Made by a program: the position numbers and the translations under genes. The notes under the pieces were generated by a model. The model was not told the DNA's origin. It saw only the letters and a list, made by a program, of their open reading frames with translations, and ran no database searches. This document shows, piece by piece, positions 1 to 11,768 of a DNA stretch of 64,000 nt; position 1 is the stretch's first letter, and the number at the start of each line of letters is the position of its first letter. The stretch comes from Aaosphaeria pasadenensis (Eukaryota; Ascomycota; Dothideomycetes; Pleosporales), in contig JAKLMB010000012.1 in assembly GCA_022813625.1 (NCBI GenBank), forward strand, positions 310,001 to 374,000, in the 5' to 3' direction.

Positions 1-729
1 TCCTCTATTAATCTCTACGAATGATGATATATACACGTAATGCCCGCGGAGGTCTCTGGGAGCTTTGTGGCGAGTTTGCTGGTGGAGCAGATATTCAATT
101 AGAAGATGTGTCCCTGCGGAATCCAATCTGGCTATGGCGTCGCCGAATCAAGAATTACACCGTGAGGCCATGATAGCCCCAAGACAATTTCTTCCATTGT
201 TTTCCCCAATCGGCGGAATTCAAGCTACAGGGGGCAGCTCTTGATTACTAGTTGGCAAAGCTTATGTCGATATCGGCGCTCTGTTTTCGTTGTTTCGAAT
301 GTAATTGCCGAATAATAGGTAATATGATGGCCATATGGTCGCTTGCGTGTATAATTGTTTATTGTTGCTGTGCTAAGCTAGCCGGCTTGGAGGATATAAA
401 CATGCACAAGGTATTGGCGACGATGGTTTTGAAGCTCGTCCAACTCTTGTGATGTTTTGGGGCTTTCGCGGAGCGGATGCATGGCTTCTTTGGGCAGCCT
501 GCTTATTTCGATGCTTAAAGATATAAAAGCTGAGCTTCATATTGGTCGGCTTTTATGCCCGCCCTACGATCATGTGCCCTTGGACACGTTCTTTGTGCCG
601 CTTTCGGGAGAGGTCACTCTCGGTTATAGAGTTAAGAGGCCTGGGTATGGATTCTTTTAGCCGTAAACCCCGGATCTCATCTGGGTTCGCCAACTTAGGT
701 GAACTTGGCGAAGAAATATTCCAGAGCGA
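1..729. other. intergenic, 3' flank of the Zn2Cys6 gene
   Basis: I see no gene here. The open frames are short (up to 75 codons), lack family motifs and have no convincing splice partners. The right edge is the 3' flank of the minus-strand transcription factor gene. Confidence 0.6.
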
Positions 730-3434
730 TCAGAAGGGCGCGTATGCTATCTTCGTGTCGGCAGGGTAGGTAATAGCAGCTGAATCGTTGAAGTTGATAG
801 GATCGCCCCAGAAACCCTACTTTTATTAGCGATCAGACTGCTCAAGCACGTCGTATAAAGACTTACCCAGTCAAACTCGGGCATTGGCATTGCCTGGTCT
901 TGTTGTACATCACCAACTATGTTTCCGATGTTTATGTCATCCCAGTTAAACGTTGGATTGAGCATATCATTCTGTAGCGGCGGCGCAGCCTGCTGTTGAA
1001 GCATCGCCTGTGCATCGGTGTCCACGACGTCTTTGGTGGTCGGTGAATAGGCGTAGGGTGGTATCCGATCGATCAATGGTGGTCGTTGTGCCTCAACGGC
1101 CTTATTCACTGCGTATGGCATTGGAGGTGGAATGGGTTGCTGTGGTCTGTTGTATTGCTCGCCTAGGACCTTGTCGATCATGCCTTTGACAACTGACCAA
1201 GCTTTCGTGGTATTATTCTCTTTCAGAAGACGCGACATTTCGAGTGATTGTAGTGCCCGTTGGCGATCAGGAGAATCGAACATGGGATTCCGCAGTTCAG
1301 AAAGAACGTGCATAATGGCTTGCTGTATTCTTGTTAACACCAGATGATCACAGATAGGTAAGGTGAACTTACAAATGCAGCGTGGCCACCAATGTGCCAG
1401 TGGAATCGTGCGGCATCCGCGTCCACACTTGCACCGTTCAAAGTCTCAACGCAGTTGACGGACTTTTCGAATATGCTACGGCCAATGTTAGTGCGCTGAC
1501 AACCAAGAAACATGCGTGCTACCTGAATACTTACGATTTGCGGATTTCATCTGAGAAGACGACATCCCGATACGCTCGTGGCATTCGAAGCCAAAATAGC
1601 AGATAGCATCTCCATTCTAGAAGGGAAGCTAGACCCATACATAGCCGCTGGAAGGGTACCTCTGGGCTAGCATACTGCAGCAATCGTCGGTGGTTCTCTT
1701 CGTGCATATCGTCTACCATGACCTTGATCTGCTCGTAGATTTTCAATAATTCTTGAACTGGATCAGGACCCGACGCTCCATACATATTCGACTCTAACAT
1801 TCGTCGCTCTAACCGGTATGTGCTTTGGACTATTCGTCTGAGCGAGCGCATACCAGTGAATCGAATGAGAGCAAACCCCATATTAGTGAATTTCTTCTGG
1901 TCGTATGACTCTGGCCCTGGGCTTGCGCCTTCTATAAGATCCTCATCCTCGATGTTCCTAGGCAACATTGTCGTGAAGTCTTCGTCACTAAGAGATGGCT
2001 CCTGTCCTTTGCATTCGGCAGCTCGATATTCCAAGTGACAAATCTGATGCCACATTCGTCGGCGTAATTCTACAGTAACTGTATCCATCGATCCGGAAGG
2101 AAACAGCGATGGGTCCCGATGTAGGCCTTGATTGAGAGCTATTCGGATGGCTACACCAAGGAGCGCCCATGCTCTACCTGTTGACCCCTGTTAATACCAG
2201 TTCAACGACGGAGTGAAACCACTACCTACCCATATCCTCTTCCTTAGTAATGCATGTAAGCCAAATGATGAAACCTTGCAACACTTCAAGACTTGACGTT
2301 GTTAAGTAATTTTCCCGCGCGAGACTGATCTCAACCCCCAATTCATACTGAGTGAGCAGGTCGTCCTTGGTTCCACCAAACATTTGCTCACAGACTTGAG
2401 GTGGCAGAGAGTTAATTGCGGAGTAGAATATGGCGAAGGCAATCGGATGTAATTCCTGAATATACCAGGAGAACTTTCGGAGCAAGCTTTGCTTGTGAGT
2501 GATTCTCATCATCGGGTCCACGTTTGAGAAGTAAATGTCCAGGAGAGCGTTTTGATGCTCCTGCGATGAGGGTACGAAGTTCATTAAGTTAATTCCAGTT
2601 TTAGAGCGTCCAAGCGATAAGAGGTGAACCAGATTGTTTGCTGACTGCCAGGCGGGGTCAGTGTGATTTCAACAGTACTGCTTGAAAGACCTTACTCGTG
2701 TGTCATGGTCTTCTTCAACGCTTCTGTCACCCAAAAGGGCTTTAATATCTTGTATCTTCACCAGAAGTCTCAGCGCTTTTTCATTTTACGTGTTAGAAAC
2801 GAAGGAACCACGCCTCACGCCGTGATGAGGGTCCTTCATTAAAAAAAAAAATACAAAAGTCACTAACCTCGTCAGCCAACAAAGCATAATGCAAAGAGGA
2901 AACGAATTGAGATTGGCCATCGTCTAGAAGAAGTGTACCGTCGTGGTTGTCAGATGATATGCCAGCTCCCTGCGAGCTCTGGCTTCGTGAAGTGGGAGAG
3001 AAATCGATTTCAGTGTCGCGTTTCTCCGTAACCAAAGGATGCTTCTCTGGAGTCCGTTGAGCTGCCGACTGTCCTGCTACAGCTTTTTGGAGTAACACTT
3101 CCAGTCTTTCTAGCCTCGCTTGGACATCTGTGCCTCGTGATGATTTTGCAACATTACTCGAACTGGTAGGTTTCGCTACCCTTGTCGTACTGGTCGTACT
3201 TGTCGGTCCGACGGGCTGATCTGTCGCATAGGTGCAAACATGACTGCCACGGGCGCAGGCACCGCATATGGGATGTACATGGTCACATCTAACTTTCCTT
3301 CGACGACAAGTCAGACATGAAGAGATGATTCTTTGACGTCCACCGGATGGTTGCGGTTTTCCGGATGAGGTCAAACCCGGCGACTGTGAGGATGTTCTGG
3401 AAGAGTCGTCCATTCTCTCTCCAACTTGATTCAT
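730..3434 (-). CDS. Zn2Cys6 fungal-specific transcription factor, 776 aa, seven exons
   Basis: Predicted nuclear DNA-binding regulator. Exons from the 5' end are 3434-2868, 2755-2696, 2644-2230, 2177-1535, 1475-1373, 1322-867 and 816-730; they total 2331 nt and stay in frame. Six cysteines at residues 40, 43, 50, 57, 60 and 67 give the exact C-X2-C-X6-C-X6-C-X2-C-X6-C binuclear zinc cluster. A Ser/Thr-rich linker and a short possible coiled coil (around 'ARLERLEVLLQKAV') follow. The middle holds the fungal_trans domain, with the hallmark GRAWALLGVAIRIALNQG from residue 348 and 'LHRD' just after. The C-terminus is Pro/Gln-rich and ends near 'EFDWGFWGDPINF', like other activators of the family. 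Met8 is an alternative start. The 112-nt intron 2756-2867 ends in the less usual AAG but restores a typical junction (LLADEIQDIKALLG). Targets are unknown; the neighbour is a secreted esterase on the same strand. Confidence 0.93.
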
Positions 3435-4268
3435 GGAGGATCCCGGGAAGTTATGTTATCACCAACATTGGATATGACTGAGAGGCGACTTCTTTGTAGC
3501 AAATGTGTTAGGGAAGGTGGATTATAGTTAGTGGAAAGGGAAGGGTACTCGCAGGATTCGGAGGGTCGGTATCTAAAATGCGCCGCCTTTCGGTTGGCGA
3601 CCATGATCGATGCCGCAAGAGGAAAGGATCAATCGCCTCAATCAGCCTCGCTCCAACGGGCGCTGTGATTGATCTCTTTACTTATCACGCAGTAAGTCGC
3701 TAACTTTTCAAGGTTTTTCTGGAAAAACTTTGATATCCCCATATGATTCACTCCCACATGCACTAGTAGGCATCATCTATACACCTCTCATCCAATCGTA
3801 ATGATTCATCATACAGGTACCATCAAGATGATTACTAGTACCCCTCCACCCCTCTCTCTCATCCAATCTCACTAACAAACAAAGACCTCGGCTCATGCAG
3901 CCAGATAAAAGAAAAGAAATGACGAAACACCGTAGAGCTGAGGTAAGCGTTCCTCTGCCTAGTTGTTCATAGTACTACGAATAGATATCAGTCCACTCGC
4001 CCTTTTAAAGGGGGCGTCATTTTTCACATGTTCTGCAATGTCTCACGCTTATCATTGTTTTGTGCCTACACGTGTATTTTCGCGAGTACGTTTGTGAGGC
4101 GTTTGGACCGTTGAGTGGTCACAATATCCTCCTGGGTATCCAGTTCAGAAAATACATGAAGCTAGCATTCGGCCAGCCCGACGTTGGCTACCCTCTGTAG
4201 TAGTTCTATCTCCCATCTCGGAATGGACCGGCGACTTCTCCAACCATGGATCGACCTCATGTATTGCT
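3435..4268. other. intergenic: promoter of the regulator, 3' flank of the esterase
   Basis: This stretch separates two minus-strand genes, so it holds the regulator's 5' region and the esterase's 3' end. I see no coding sequence or strong repeat. Its left half, next to the regulator, carries several CGG/CCG triplets, the usual half-sites of Zn2Cys6 proteins, but no clear paired site. Confidence 0.5.
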
Positions 4269-5397
4269 TCAGCTAGAATATACTCGTACGGCCTTGAAAG
4301 GAGGGCCATTCCAAGCTCTTACGACCGCCTCAGCAACCAGCTTGTGAATTGCCTATCGTTGTGTCAATAGTGGAGAACGCCAATCAGGTGCACTCAACGT
4401 TAAACCTCGTGTGCACACAACTCAAAGGAAGAACATACCAGCCCTGGATGATAATCATTGAACCACAGACAACTCTTCCCGTCAGAGTTGAAACAAGTGG
4501 CATCCTTGCTTCCATACTTCTTAGGATCGTTGATTGCCGCATTGAACGGCGCCTGGGTGTCTACCACCACAGCCCTGCTGTCCTCATGTCGAGCCTTGAA
4601 ACTCCCCGTACGATTGGCCAAAGCGTCATTGAACTGTACGATATACTTAGCCTCCAGCTCTTGTGCCTGCTTCGACTGGCCCAGCATCAGCGGTGACTTA
4701 TTGATCGCTACACGGCATGTCAGCTCCGCCGTCCTTACCAATGAAAAGTGACTCCACAACGAAGAGTCAATCGTTCAACCTACGTGGGACGCTCAAGAAC
4801 ACGAAATTCCTCGCGCCAGCCCGATACAAAATCTCGACCTGCCCGAAGTAATCATCCAGGATTTTACCCAGAAGCACAGAGTCGTTTTGTCCGTACGAAT
4901 TTCCTACATCGTTGACGCCCATCCAGATACCGAACAAGCTCTCCTTTGGCTTCCAGGTCGGATTAGTGGCGAGGCTGCTGCTGCTGAACTGCTTGACCTG
5001 GTCTATCAGACTCTTCACCTCGGGCTTGTAGGGTTTCACTAGCGAGGCGTTGACTGTTGCACCGCCGTACGCAAAATTGTAAGAGTACAGGAGTGAGGAG
5101 TTGTATGTGGTGACAAGATAACCAATCCAGTTTGGGCCTCCTGAGGAGGTGTAGCCTGGGTAGGCTGGGTTTCCAAATGGATTGGATGCAGATGGCTTGG
5201 CGAGGTTAATGTCGAAGCCTGTCTGGCTATAGGAGTCTCCGCTACAAGGTTTGCCTGAGTTAATCCGCTGGGTATAGTATGGGTTGTATGAATTGAACTT
5301 ACAAGCTGATGAAATGAGGAATTGCAAGAGCGACGGGCAAACTTTGAAGAGCCGTCCAAGCTAACGATACTCCCATAACCAAGCGTGAGAACCCCAT
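4269..5397 (-). CDS. secreted GDSL/SGNH-type esterase, 301 aa (CE16-like)
   Basis: Predicted extracellular ester hydrolase. Exons are 5397-5303, 5241-4784, 4707-4439 and 4352-4269 (906 nt, in frame). The N-terminus [20 protein letters not shown] followed by 'PVALA' is a clear signal peptide. Right after it comes [14 protein letters not shown], the GDS block with the nucleophilic serine. Block III is 'WMGVNDVG' (oxyanion Asn), and the C-terminal block 'FNDYHPG' supplies the Asp/His of the triad. Asn-X-Ser/Thr sites suggest glycosylation. Length and motif order match fungal CE16 acetylesterases and related plant-biomass lipases; the substrate cannot be read from sequence. The third junction restores '[12 protein letters not shown]' and the last gives '[14 protein letters not shown]', both typical of the family. 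Confidence 0.92.
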
Positions 5398-5460
5398 TGT
5401 ATGTTTTCACTGTAGATCGAATGTTTCTTTGCAATTCCTAATGATCTAAAACAATGGCAT

Positions 5461-5468
5461 ATTTTATA
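5461..5468 (-). promoter_or_regulatory. TATA-like box of the esterase gene
   Basis: The minus strand reads TATAAAAT about 65 bp upstream of the esterase ATG. The close spacing fits a core promoter with a short 5' UTR. Identified by sequence only. Confidence 0.45.
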
Positions 5469-6251
5469 CTGTCTAACTCCTCAATGTCTAATTACACTTC
5501 ATATGGAATTTCTTTATTACTTCCATTTATTCCGTCTCTAGTCCCTCATCCAAAGTGACTAGATTCCTCTATCTTGAATACCATTCGTAGACACTTTCGC
5601 TACGACCGTGACGCGGAGGCAGACGTTCCTTGGAGAATCGGGACTAGCCAGTGACCACCACAACAATTGTGAGGGTTGAACTACAATGCTTCGAAAGCAC
5701 GTTTTGGGGAATATTCTAATATTATTGTTGAAGTCCTTCAAGACATTCTTTTAGAACACCAAGGCAGTGATTAATAGTATTGGGACGCGGCATGAGCACG
5801 TAACATCCACGTCGACCAGGGTCCATCATATGTTGTAACCAATTCGATCACTTGACTGCATCGAGCGTTTGCGCTCCCATGATTGCATTGTATGTACGAG
5901 TATTACAAGTGCATATCACCAACATACAGCCTTCGAAAGGTTTTCTTTCAGCAAACGCAGATTCAACCAGATGCAATGTGAGCAGGTAGCTGAACGTGGG
6001 GGAATTGAAAATACCATGCATAAGCTAACCTAAATTTTCAAGACATCCACCCATCAGCCGCCTAATGCCCAACAGCAATGCCTCCCAAAGCAAAGCCACG
6101 ATCTTGAAAGCTTGCTATCTCTCGGGCGTAGCCATTGAAATATGAGAAAACAACCCCTACGTCTACTCACAGAGAAGAACGATGAGACATTAGACGAGAT
6201 ATACCACAGCTAACAGTACTCATACAAACACAAACCCAATACCCACCGTCG

Positions 6252-6686
6252 TCACAACCAACTACAGCTTATACTTCCACCACACCCCCAATTCCCAATC
6301 TCACCCGCATACCTAGACTCACAAACACCCGCATGATCGAATCCACCGTTCTTCATCCCGAACGTCAGATACACAACATGTACGTTGCGTGCATACAATG
6401 ACACGCCGCCAAACCAGTCATTCCCCCTACTCACCAGTCTCATCCACGATACATCCAGATCCAGGCCCAACAAGACCCCATCGTCTCGCATGAAAACTTC
6501 AATGACGTTCCCATCCAGCCTCTCGCGCTGTCCACAAGCCAGCATACAAAAACGGTAATACGGTGCGAGCGAGAGCACCCAGATGTCAAGCAAACCCCCG
6601 GCGAGGCTTTCTTCACTCAGTGCGATTTTTTTCCCCTCTGGAATCTGTGTCTTTACTCGCTGTCGTCTGAAACAGAGCCTACCCAT
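6252..6686 (-). CDS. doubtful hypothetical protein, 144 aa
   Basis: A single uninterrupted frame on the minus strand. I do not recognise it. The product would have a short basic N-terminus and a mixed hydrophobic core (for example 'LDIWVLSLAPYYRFCMLACG'), with six cysteines spread along its length. There is no signal peptide, and no flanking intron signal extends it. Its composition looks more protein-like than the neighbouring chance frames, but it sits alone in a long intergenic stretch. It could be a small orphan gene or simply a random open frame. Confidence 0.22.
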   Translation of the reverse strand: MGRLCFRRQRVKTQIPEGKKIALSEESLAGGLLDIWVLSLAPYYRFCMLACGQRERLDGNVIEVFMRDDGVLLGLDLDVSWMRLVSRGNDWFGGVSLYARNVHVVYLTFGMKNGGFDHAGVCESRYAGEIGNWGCGGSISCSWL

Positions 6687-8109
6687 ATGTGGTTATCTAC
6701 ATTATCCAGCTAGATGGGTGGCTTTGGCGTTATGATGTAATACTTTGCTGCTTTTGTTTGGTCGCCGGGTTGATGTTGCTGAGAGGACGACGGTGGGCCT
6801 GAAATGCAGAGCGACTACAAAGCGATACTCGTGCCGGCAGCCTCTGCTAAGGATGCATACTCAACTCGGTAGCTTGCCGCGGTGGTGGTGGAAAAGTTGG
6901 CATACATACATACATATGGATATAATGTTCGTACATACATGCACACACGCCCGCATCCTACGACGACATCATATATCCACCACCTACTCACAAACATCGG
7001 ATGCAAGTATCCCATCGTCCCCATTGTTCAATTTCTATCCAACAGACGGAACGAAGAAGGGAACTGAGTACGACACAGCCAATCAGTTGAGCGAAACAAG
7101 AGCCCGCTTAATTGCTGCGTCCCATTGAATCCTTCCGGTCAACGTTGAATCAATCAAAAGCCACCCCATTCCACCCAATATCGAATTCAATCGCACGTAG
7201 CTGCGATGTTGCAGGGACAAAACAGAAGTCAAGTAAAGTGAGATACACATACATACATATGCAGCAAAGCAACGAACCCTCCTCCGTCCGAGTTAGGCAA
7301 TTATTTATACGAGAAGGAGCAGTAACAACTACGTGCATTGAATCAACCTTATCCTATGTACAGCGGCGGAATTCCACCACAGTCGTAAGTTACTTTGTAA
7401 ATTCCCCCCATCTTGGCGCTCGTCATTACCTATGTCCCCCTCTCGCTTGACAAAGTGCCCCGATTTCCCCTTTAGCGAATAGACCGATTCTCTCCACGTC
7501 CCCTTCGGACGCTTCGGGGGGGAGAAAATTGCACTTGTTCAGCTACAAGTGCAATTATAGAAACCCATGTGGCGGATCATGGACGATCTGGCGGAGGAGG
7601 AAAGCGCGGACGGTGGGAACTGGGAAGGGGCGTGCGGCGGAATTAGCTAGGTACTCGACAATTGGGCGGTGGGGTTTAAGCTCGTTATATCCGAGACGTT
7701 GTAGAATTTGGGAATTGGGTGAGGGGAGCGCGCACGAAAAGCTGACGCCAGCCCCAGCCTCAGCCCTGCCTGTCCCAAGGGTACGAGGGTATCTGTCGTG
7801 GCCGGACGAAAGCAAAATAGAGCTAGCACTAAAGTCTAACTGGGGAAAGAGAGGGCATCTCAGCCCATTGGATTCGTCCAATTGTGGGACCCTGGTTTTT
7901 TGGAGATTGCTCCTAGGGCTTGTGTCTGACGGAGGAAGCGGGGGATGCTGCGTGAGAGCTACGACGTTAGGGGTTATGTCCTTCTCGCATGATGCGTGTC
8001 GACGGGTTGGGATCGGAGCGGAGCTGTGGGTTTGTCTTGGTAGAGTTTGGTTGGGTAGGGAGTGCATGGAATGATGAGGAGGTCGGAGACATTTGTTGAT
8101 GCTGAAAGG

Positions 8110-8115
8110 TATAAA
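8110..8115 (+). promoter_or_regulatory. TATA box of the aldehyde dehydrogenase gene
   Basis: TATAAA, about 165 bp upstream of the ATG and followed by a CT-containing stretch. The spacing fits a core promoter with a 5' UTR of roughly 130 nt. Confidence 0.5.
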
Positions 8116-8279
8116 GAGTGGCTGCTTTCCGTCCGTTTTCGAGATATCAGAAAGGAAAACATCATTTCTTATTACAGCTCAATTCGATTTCAATTCAACT
8201 CGAAACGCTCATCGTGACTCCAAACCAGAAGAAGAATACAGTACATAGCGATTGGTTCTGAAAAGTATCATTCGACATC

Positions 8280-10138
8280 ATGGCTCCTCACACGGGACTG
8301 TTCATCAACAACGAGGTAAACACTTCCCTCCTTCCGCCGCCATACCTAGCCATTGCATCTCCACAGCCCTAGAATCACTATATAAGCACACAAGTAACAC
8401 CAAGACAACACATAGTACATCGATGCCACTTCCGGCGAAACCCTCACCATCCGCAGCCCACATGACGACTCCCTCGTCGCCGACAACGTCCAAGTAGCCA
8501 GCTCTGCCGACGTCGACAAGGCTGTCAGCGCCGCCCGCGCAGCCTTCAAGGGCGAGTGGTCGACATGGACGCCCGAGCAGCGCCGCGTCGTGATGATCAA
8601 GTTTGCAGACATCGTGGAGAAGAACGCGGACGAGCTTGCGCAGTGGGAGACTAAGGCTATGGGCCAGCCGATCAGCGTTTCGAGGTCTATTATTGGGTTC
8701 TTGACCGCGGCTTTCAGGTACGTTTGTTTGTTGGTCTACATTTCTGGTGTAGAGGATTTTGAGTTTGGTGACTGGTGAGGAAGCTAATTCGAAGGCGCGG
8801 ATAGGTACTACTCGGGCTGGACAGACAAGATCCCAGGAGAGCAGTGGCCGGAGAACGATGGAAGTTACAGAATCGTCCAGTACGAACCCATTGGTGTCTG
8901 CGCTGGCATCGGAGCTTGGAATGGGTCGCAGATCTTCTTCGGGTTCAAGATTGCGGCTGCGGTGGCGGCGGGTTGCACGTTCATCTACAAGCCGTCCGAG
9001 AAGTCGCCATTGGGTGTGCTTCAGCTCGGTGCTCTGATCAAGGAGGCTGGTTTCCCTCCAGGTGAGTGATTGAAGCGGTATTCCGACGACGTGACACGGG
9101 CAAGTGTATCTGACAAGGGAATTCACAGGTGTCGTTAACATCCTCTCTGGAGATGGACGTGTCGGTGCCGCACTGGCGAGCCACATGGATATCAACAAGA
9201 TCTCCTTCACTGGCAGTGTCTTCGCCGGTAAGAAGGTCCAGGAGTTGGCAACCAAGAGGTAAGTTTCGTCGATACGTGTGATGATCTCAATCTGACATTC
9301 GACAGCAATCTCAAGCGCGTCGTCCTCGAGCTCGGAGGAAAATCGCCATCCCTCATTTTCGACGACGCAGACCTCGAGAACGCCCTCACCCATTCCTCGC
9401 AGAACTTCCTCTTCAACACTGGCCAGGCCTGCGTTGCAGCGTCCAGGACCTTCATCCACGAATCGATCGCCGACAAATTTGTCGAGCAACTCAAGGCACG
9501 ATTCGAGCAATTCAAGCACGCAACTGGCGACCCGTCCGACCCAAAGACATTCCTGGGCCCCTTGGTGGACGAGAAGCAATTCGACCGGGTCATGGAGTTC
9601 CTGGAGATTGGAAAGAAGGAGGCCCAGCTCGTGACCGGAGGCGGCCGCCACGGCGACAACGGATACTATGTCGAGCCCACCATTTTCTTGAATCCCGGTG
9701 ACGATGCACGAATCTACCGGGAAGAGATCTTCGGACCCGTCATCACTCTCAGGACGTTCAAGACAGAAGAGGAGGCTATCAAGCTGGCAAATGACACTGC
9801 CTTTGGACTATCAGGTAAGCTCATCTGGCGACGTCCAATTTAGGAAATTCCGGATCTAACAATTGGGTTAGCTTGTGTGTTTACGAGCAGCATCAGCCGT
9901 GCTCTGCGTGTCTCCAAGGCAATTGAGTCCGGCATGGTCAACGTCAACTCTTCGCAGACGTTCGGTATGGAAGCACCATTTGGGGGGTGGAAGCAATCTG
10001 GGGTCGGAAGAGAGGGTGGCAAGCAAGGTATAATGCACTACCTCGAGTCCAAGACCATCTCTATCAAGTAAGTTGGATCACATCTTCCACTAAAGTCATA
10101 ACTGATGTGCTAACGCAAATCGCAGCATGAACGTCTAA
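8280..10138 (+). CDS. cytosolic NAD(P)-dependent aldehyde dehydrogenase, 480 aa, seven exons
   Basis: Oxidises aldehydes to carboxylic acids with NAD(P)+. Exons are 8280-8315, 8416-8717, 8805-9061, 9129-9258, 9306-9814, 9872-10067 and 10126-10138 (1443 nt, in frame). Catalytic Glu250 lies in ELGGKSP and the nucleophile Cys284 in '[12 protein letters not shown]'; the 34-residue gap equals that between Glu268 and Cys302 in the mammalian enzyme. 'EIFGPV' and '[13 protein letters not shown]' near the C-terminus are also diagnostic. There is no mitochondrial presequence: the protein begins [12 protein letters not shown], so it is probably cytosolic. It is slightly shorter than the usual ~497 residues, at the N-terminus. 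The last exon codes for only four residues. The physiological substrate is not determined. Confidence 0.95.
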
Positions 10139-11768
10139 GTACGAGTTACGGAGTAATTAATTAGTTGCTGTAATCACGGCTTGGTGGGGGACGTGAGGAA
10201 GGGAAATTTGACATTGGCGGTGAGGGCAAAGGAGAGGGAGAAGGGGGGGTTGGAAAGGCCGCATTGCATCTGTAGGGCCAAATTGTGGGTAGTCGGTTTC
10301 GCAATTGTTCAAGCCAATGAAATGATGATCTCTAAATCACCTTCTTGTCAATCTCTGGCTAGATATGGTTCGGTTTCCCCGTGCTTGGTCTCGATCTATG
10401 TATCTACTTGGTATGGTTGAGTTTGTAGGCAGTACGGAGTGCCGTTACCGGTATCATGTACCTCATCAACCTTGTTCTCGTTAACGACGGTGTGAAAATT
10501 GACGACCGGGGCTACGGATTCCCCACAACTAGCCATACGAGTACAAGTTCCTTTTCCTCGTACATGAGCCAGCCGCGGTTTTTGACTGACAAAGAAGGTC
10601 TGACGAAGTGTAGAAAAGGGGAGTGGTTGTAGTTGTGATGTGTGGTGGCGATCAAAGTACTCCATAAATCAAAAGCAAACTTGGAGTACAAAGTAACAAG
10701 TAGCCCAGACAATCCATTATTCTTTCAAAGGATTGTTTGGTAAATAGACTTTGTGCGACGGTGACGTATCACTCAGTAGTCACTCTGTCACTCGTTAAAT
10801 TCCCGGGATCCATGGATGCTGGGGAAGCGAGGGAAGGACGAAAGAGTTCTAGACGATTGTGCTTGTACGAGTGCAGTAGAGTACAAGACGCCAGAGATAA
10901 ACAAATCAACAACCACCAGACAATCACGTCCAATGATGATGCTAACGAAGACCAGCGATGGTGGCGTCTGGGAGTGTCCGCGTTGTTCCACCATAACGAA
11001 GCCCTAGTCCGTCCCCAACGTCTTTGTATCCAGCCCAGCCATCCCGCTACGACCACTGAGTGGAGCAGGAAGCGCCTGGACGTCCATCAAGGATTTGATT
11101 CAATCAAGCAAGCAAGCAACCATCCATGCAAACGCAATGCATCGCATCGATCCATGTCAAGGCACGGCGAGGCCTTTCCAGCCACCACGGCCTTCCATGA
11201 GGCGGTTTTTCCAACGTTGAGCTGTCACTCTCCACCATCCCACATTCACTTTCACATCCTCATCCTCTCCTACACGCAACAAACACACACCCAACACACA
11301 ACAATCATACATTCACACAATCACAAACACGTCCCTACACCATTCGCATACACTATTTCGATCCCCCCTCCCCCGGAACGGTTCCCCCATCGTCTCCCAG
11401 CCACCGGGTCCCCATCTCATCACCCAGCGAAACAAATCCCGCCGTCTCCTTCGCTAAGATCCGATCTGACCTCAGAGGCTCAGAACCTCACCACGCGCCG
11501 AACGGGTTCAAGGTCAACCTTCACCGCATTACTCTCCGTACTGTACATATACCTGGGCGCAGCATGCGCGTCTCGACATGAGAACCCCCGGAACTCCAGG
11601 TGCGTAACGTTCTTCCTCCTAACCCCCTCCTTGCTGGCGGAATTGCGCGAATACGAACTCATCCATACAGTAGATCCCAAAGTGCGCGGCTCCACCCTCG
11701 ACGCCTTGAAGCTGTCCTGTCCATCGGCTGACGTCCTCAACAACTCCTCCAACTCCCCTTCCACACCA
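10139..11768. other. intergenic: ALDH 3' flank and long 5' region of the next gene
   Basis: An open frame continues through much of this stretch into the next gene, but its translation is low-complexity (His/Pro/Thr runs from CA- and CT-rich DNA) and resembles a 5' leader. TACGGAGTA occurs at 10147-10155. CA repeats lie near 11280-11330. No separate gene is evident. Confidence 0.5.

Larger units (their letters stand above)
5398..8279. other. 2.9-kb intergenic stretch with CATA repeats
   Basis: It separates the esterase (minus) from the aldehyde dehydrogenase (plus), so it contains both promoters. A CATA/TACA-rich stretch lies at about 6900-6950 and a smaller one near 7245-7262. One doubtful minus-strand ORF (6252-6686) is listed separately. 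The overlapping frames at 7530-8070 are open on both strands and look like chance. Confidence 0.5.

Noticed and set aside
7529..8074. Overlapping frames of 170-181 codons on both strands
   Set aside because: Mutually antisense and lacking motifs, and they overlap the ALDH promoter; best explained by composition.
8305..9651. A 448-codon minus-strand frame
   Set aside because: Antisense shadow of the aldehyde dehydrogenase that runs across its introns; no recognised domain.
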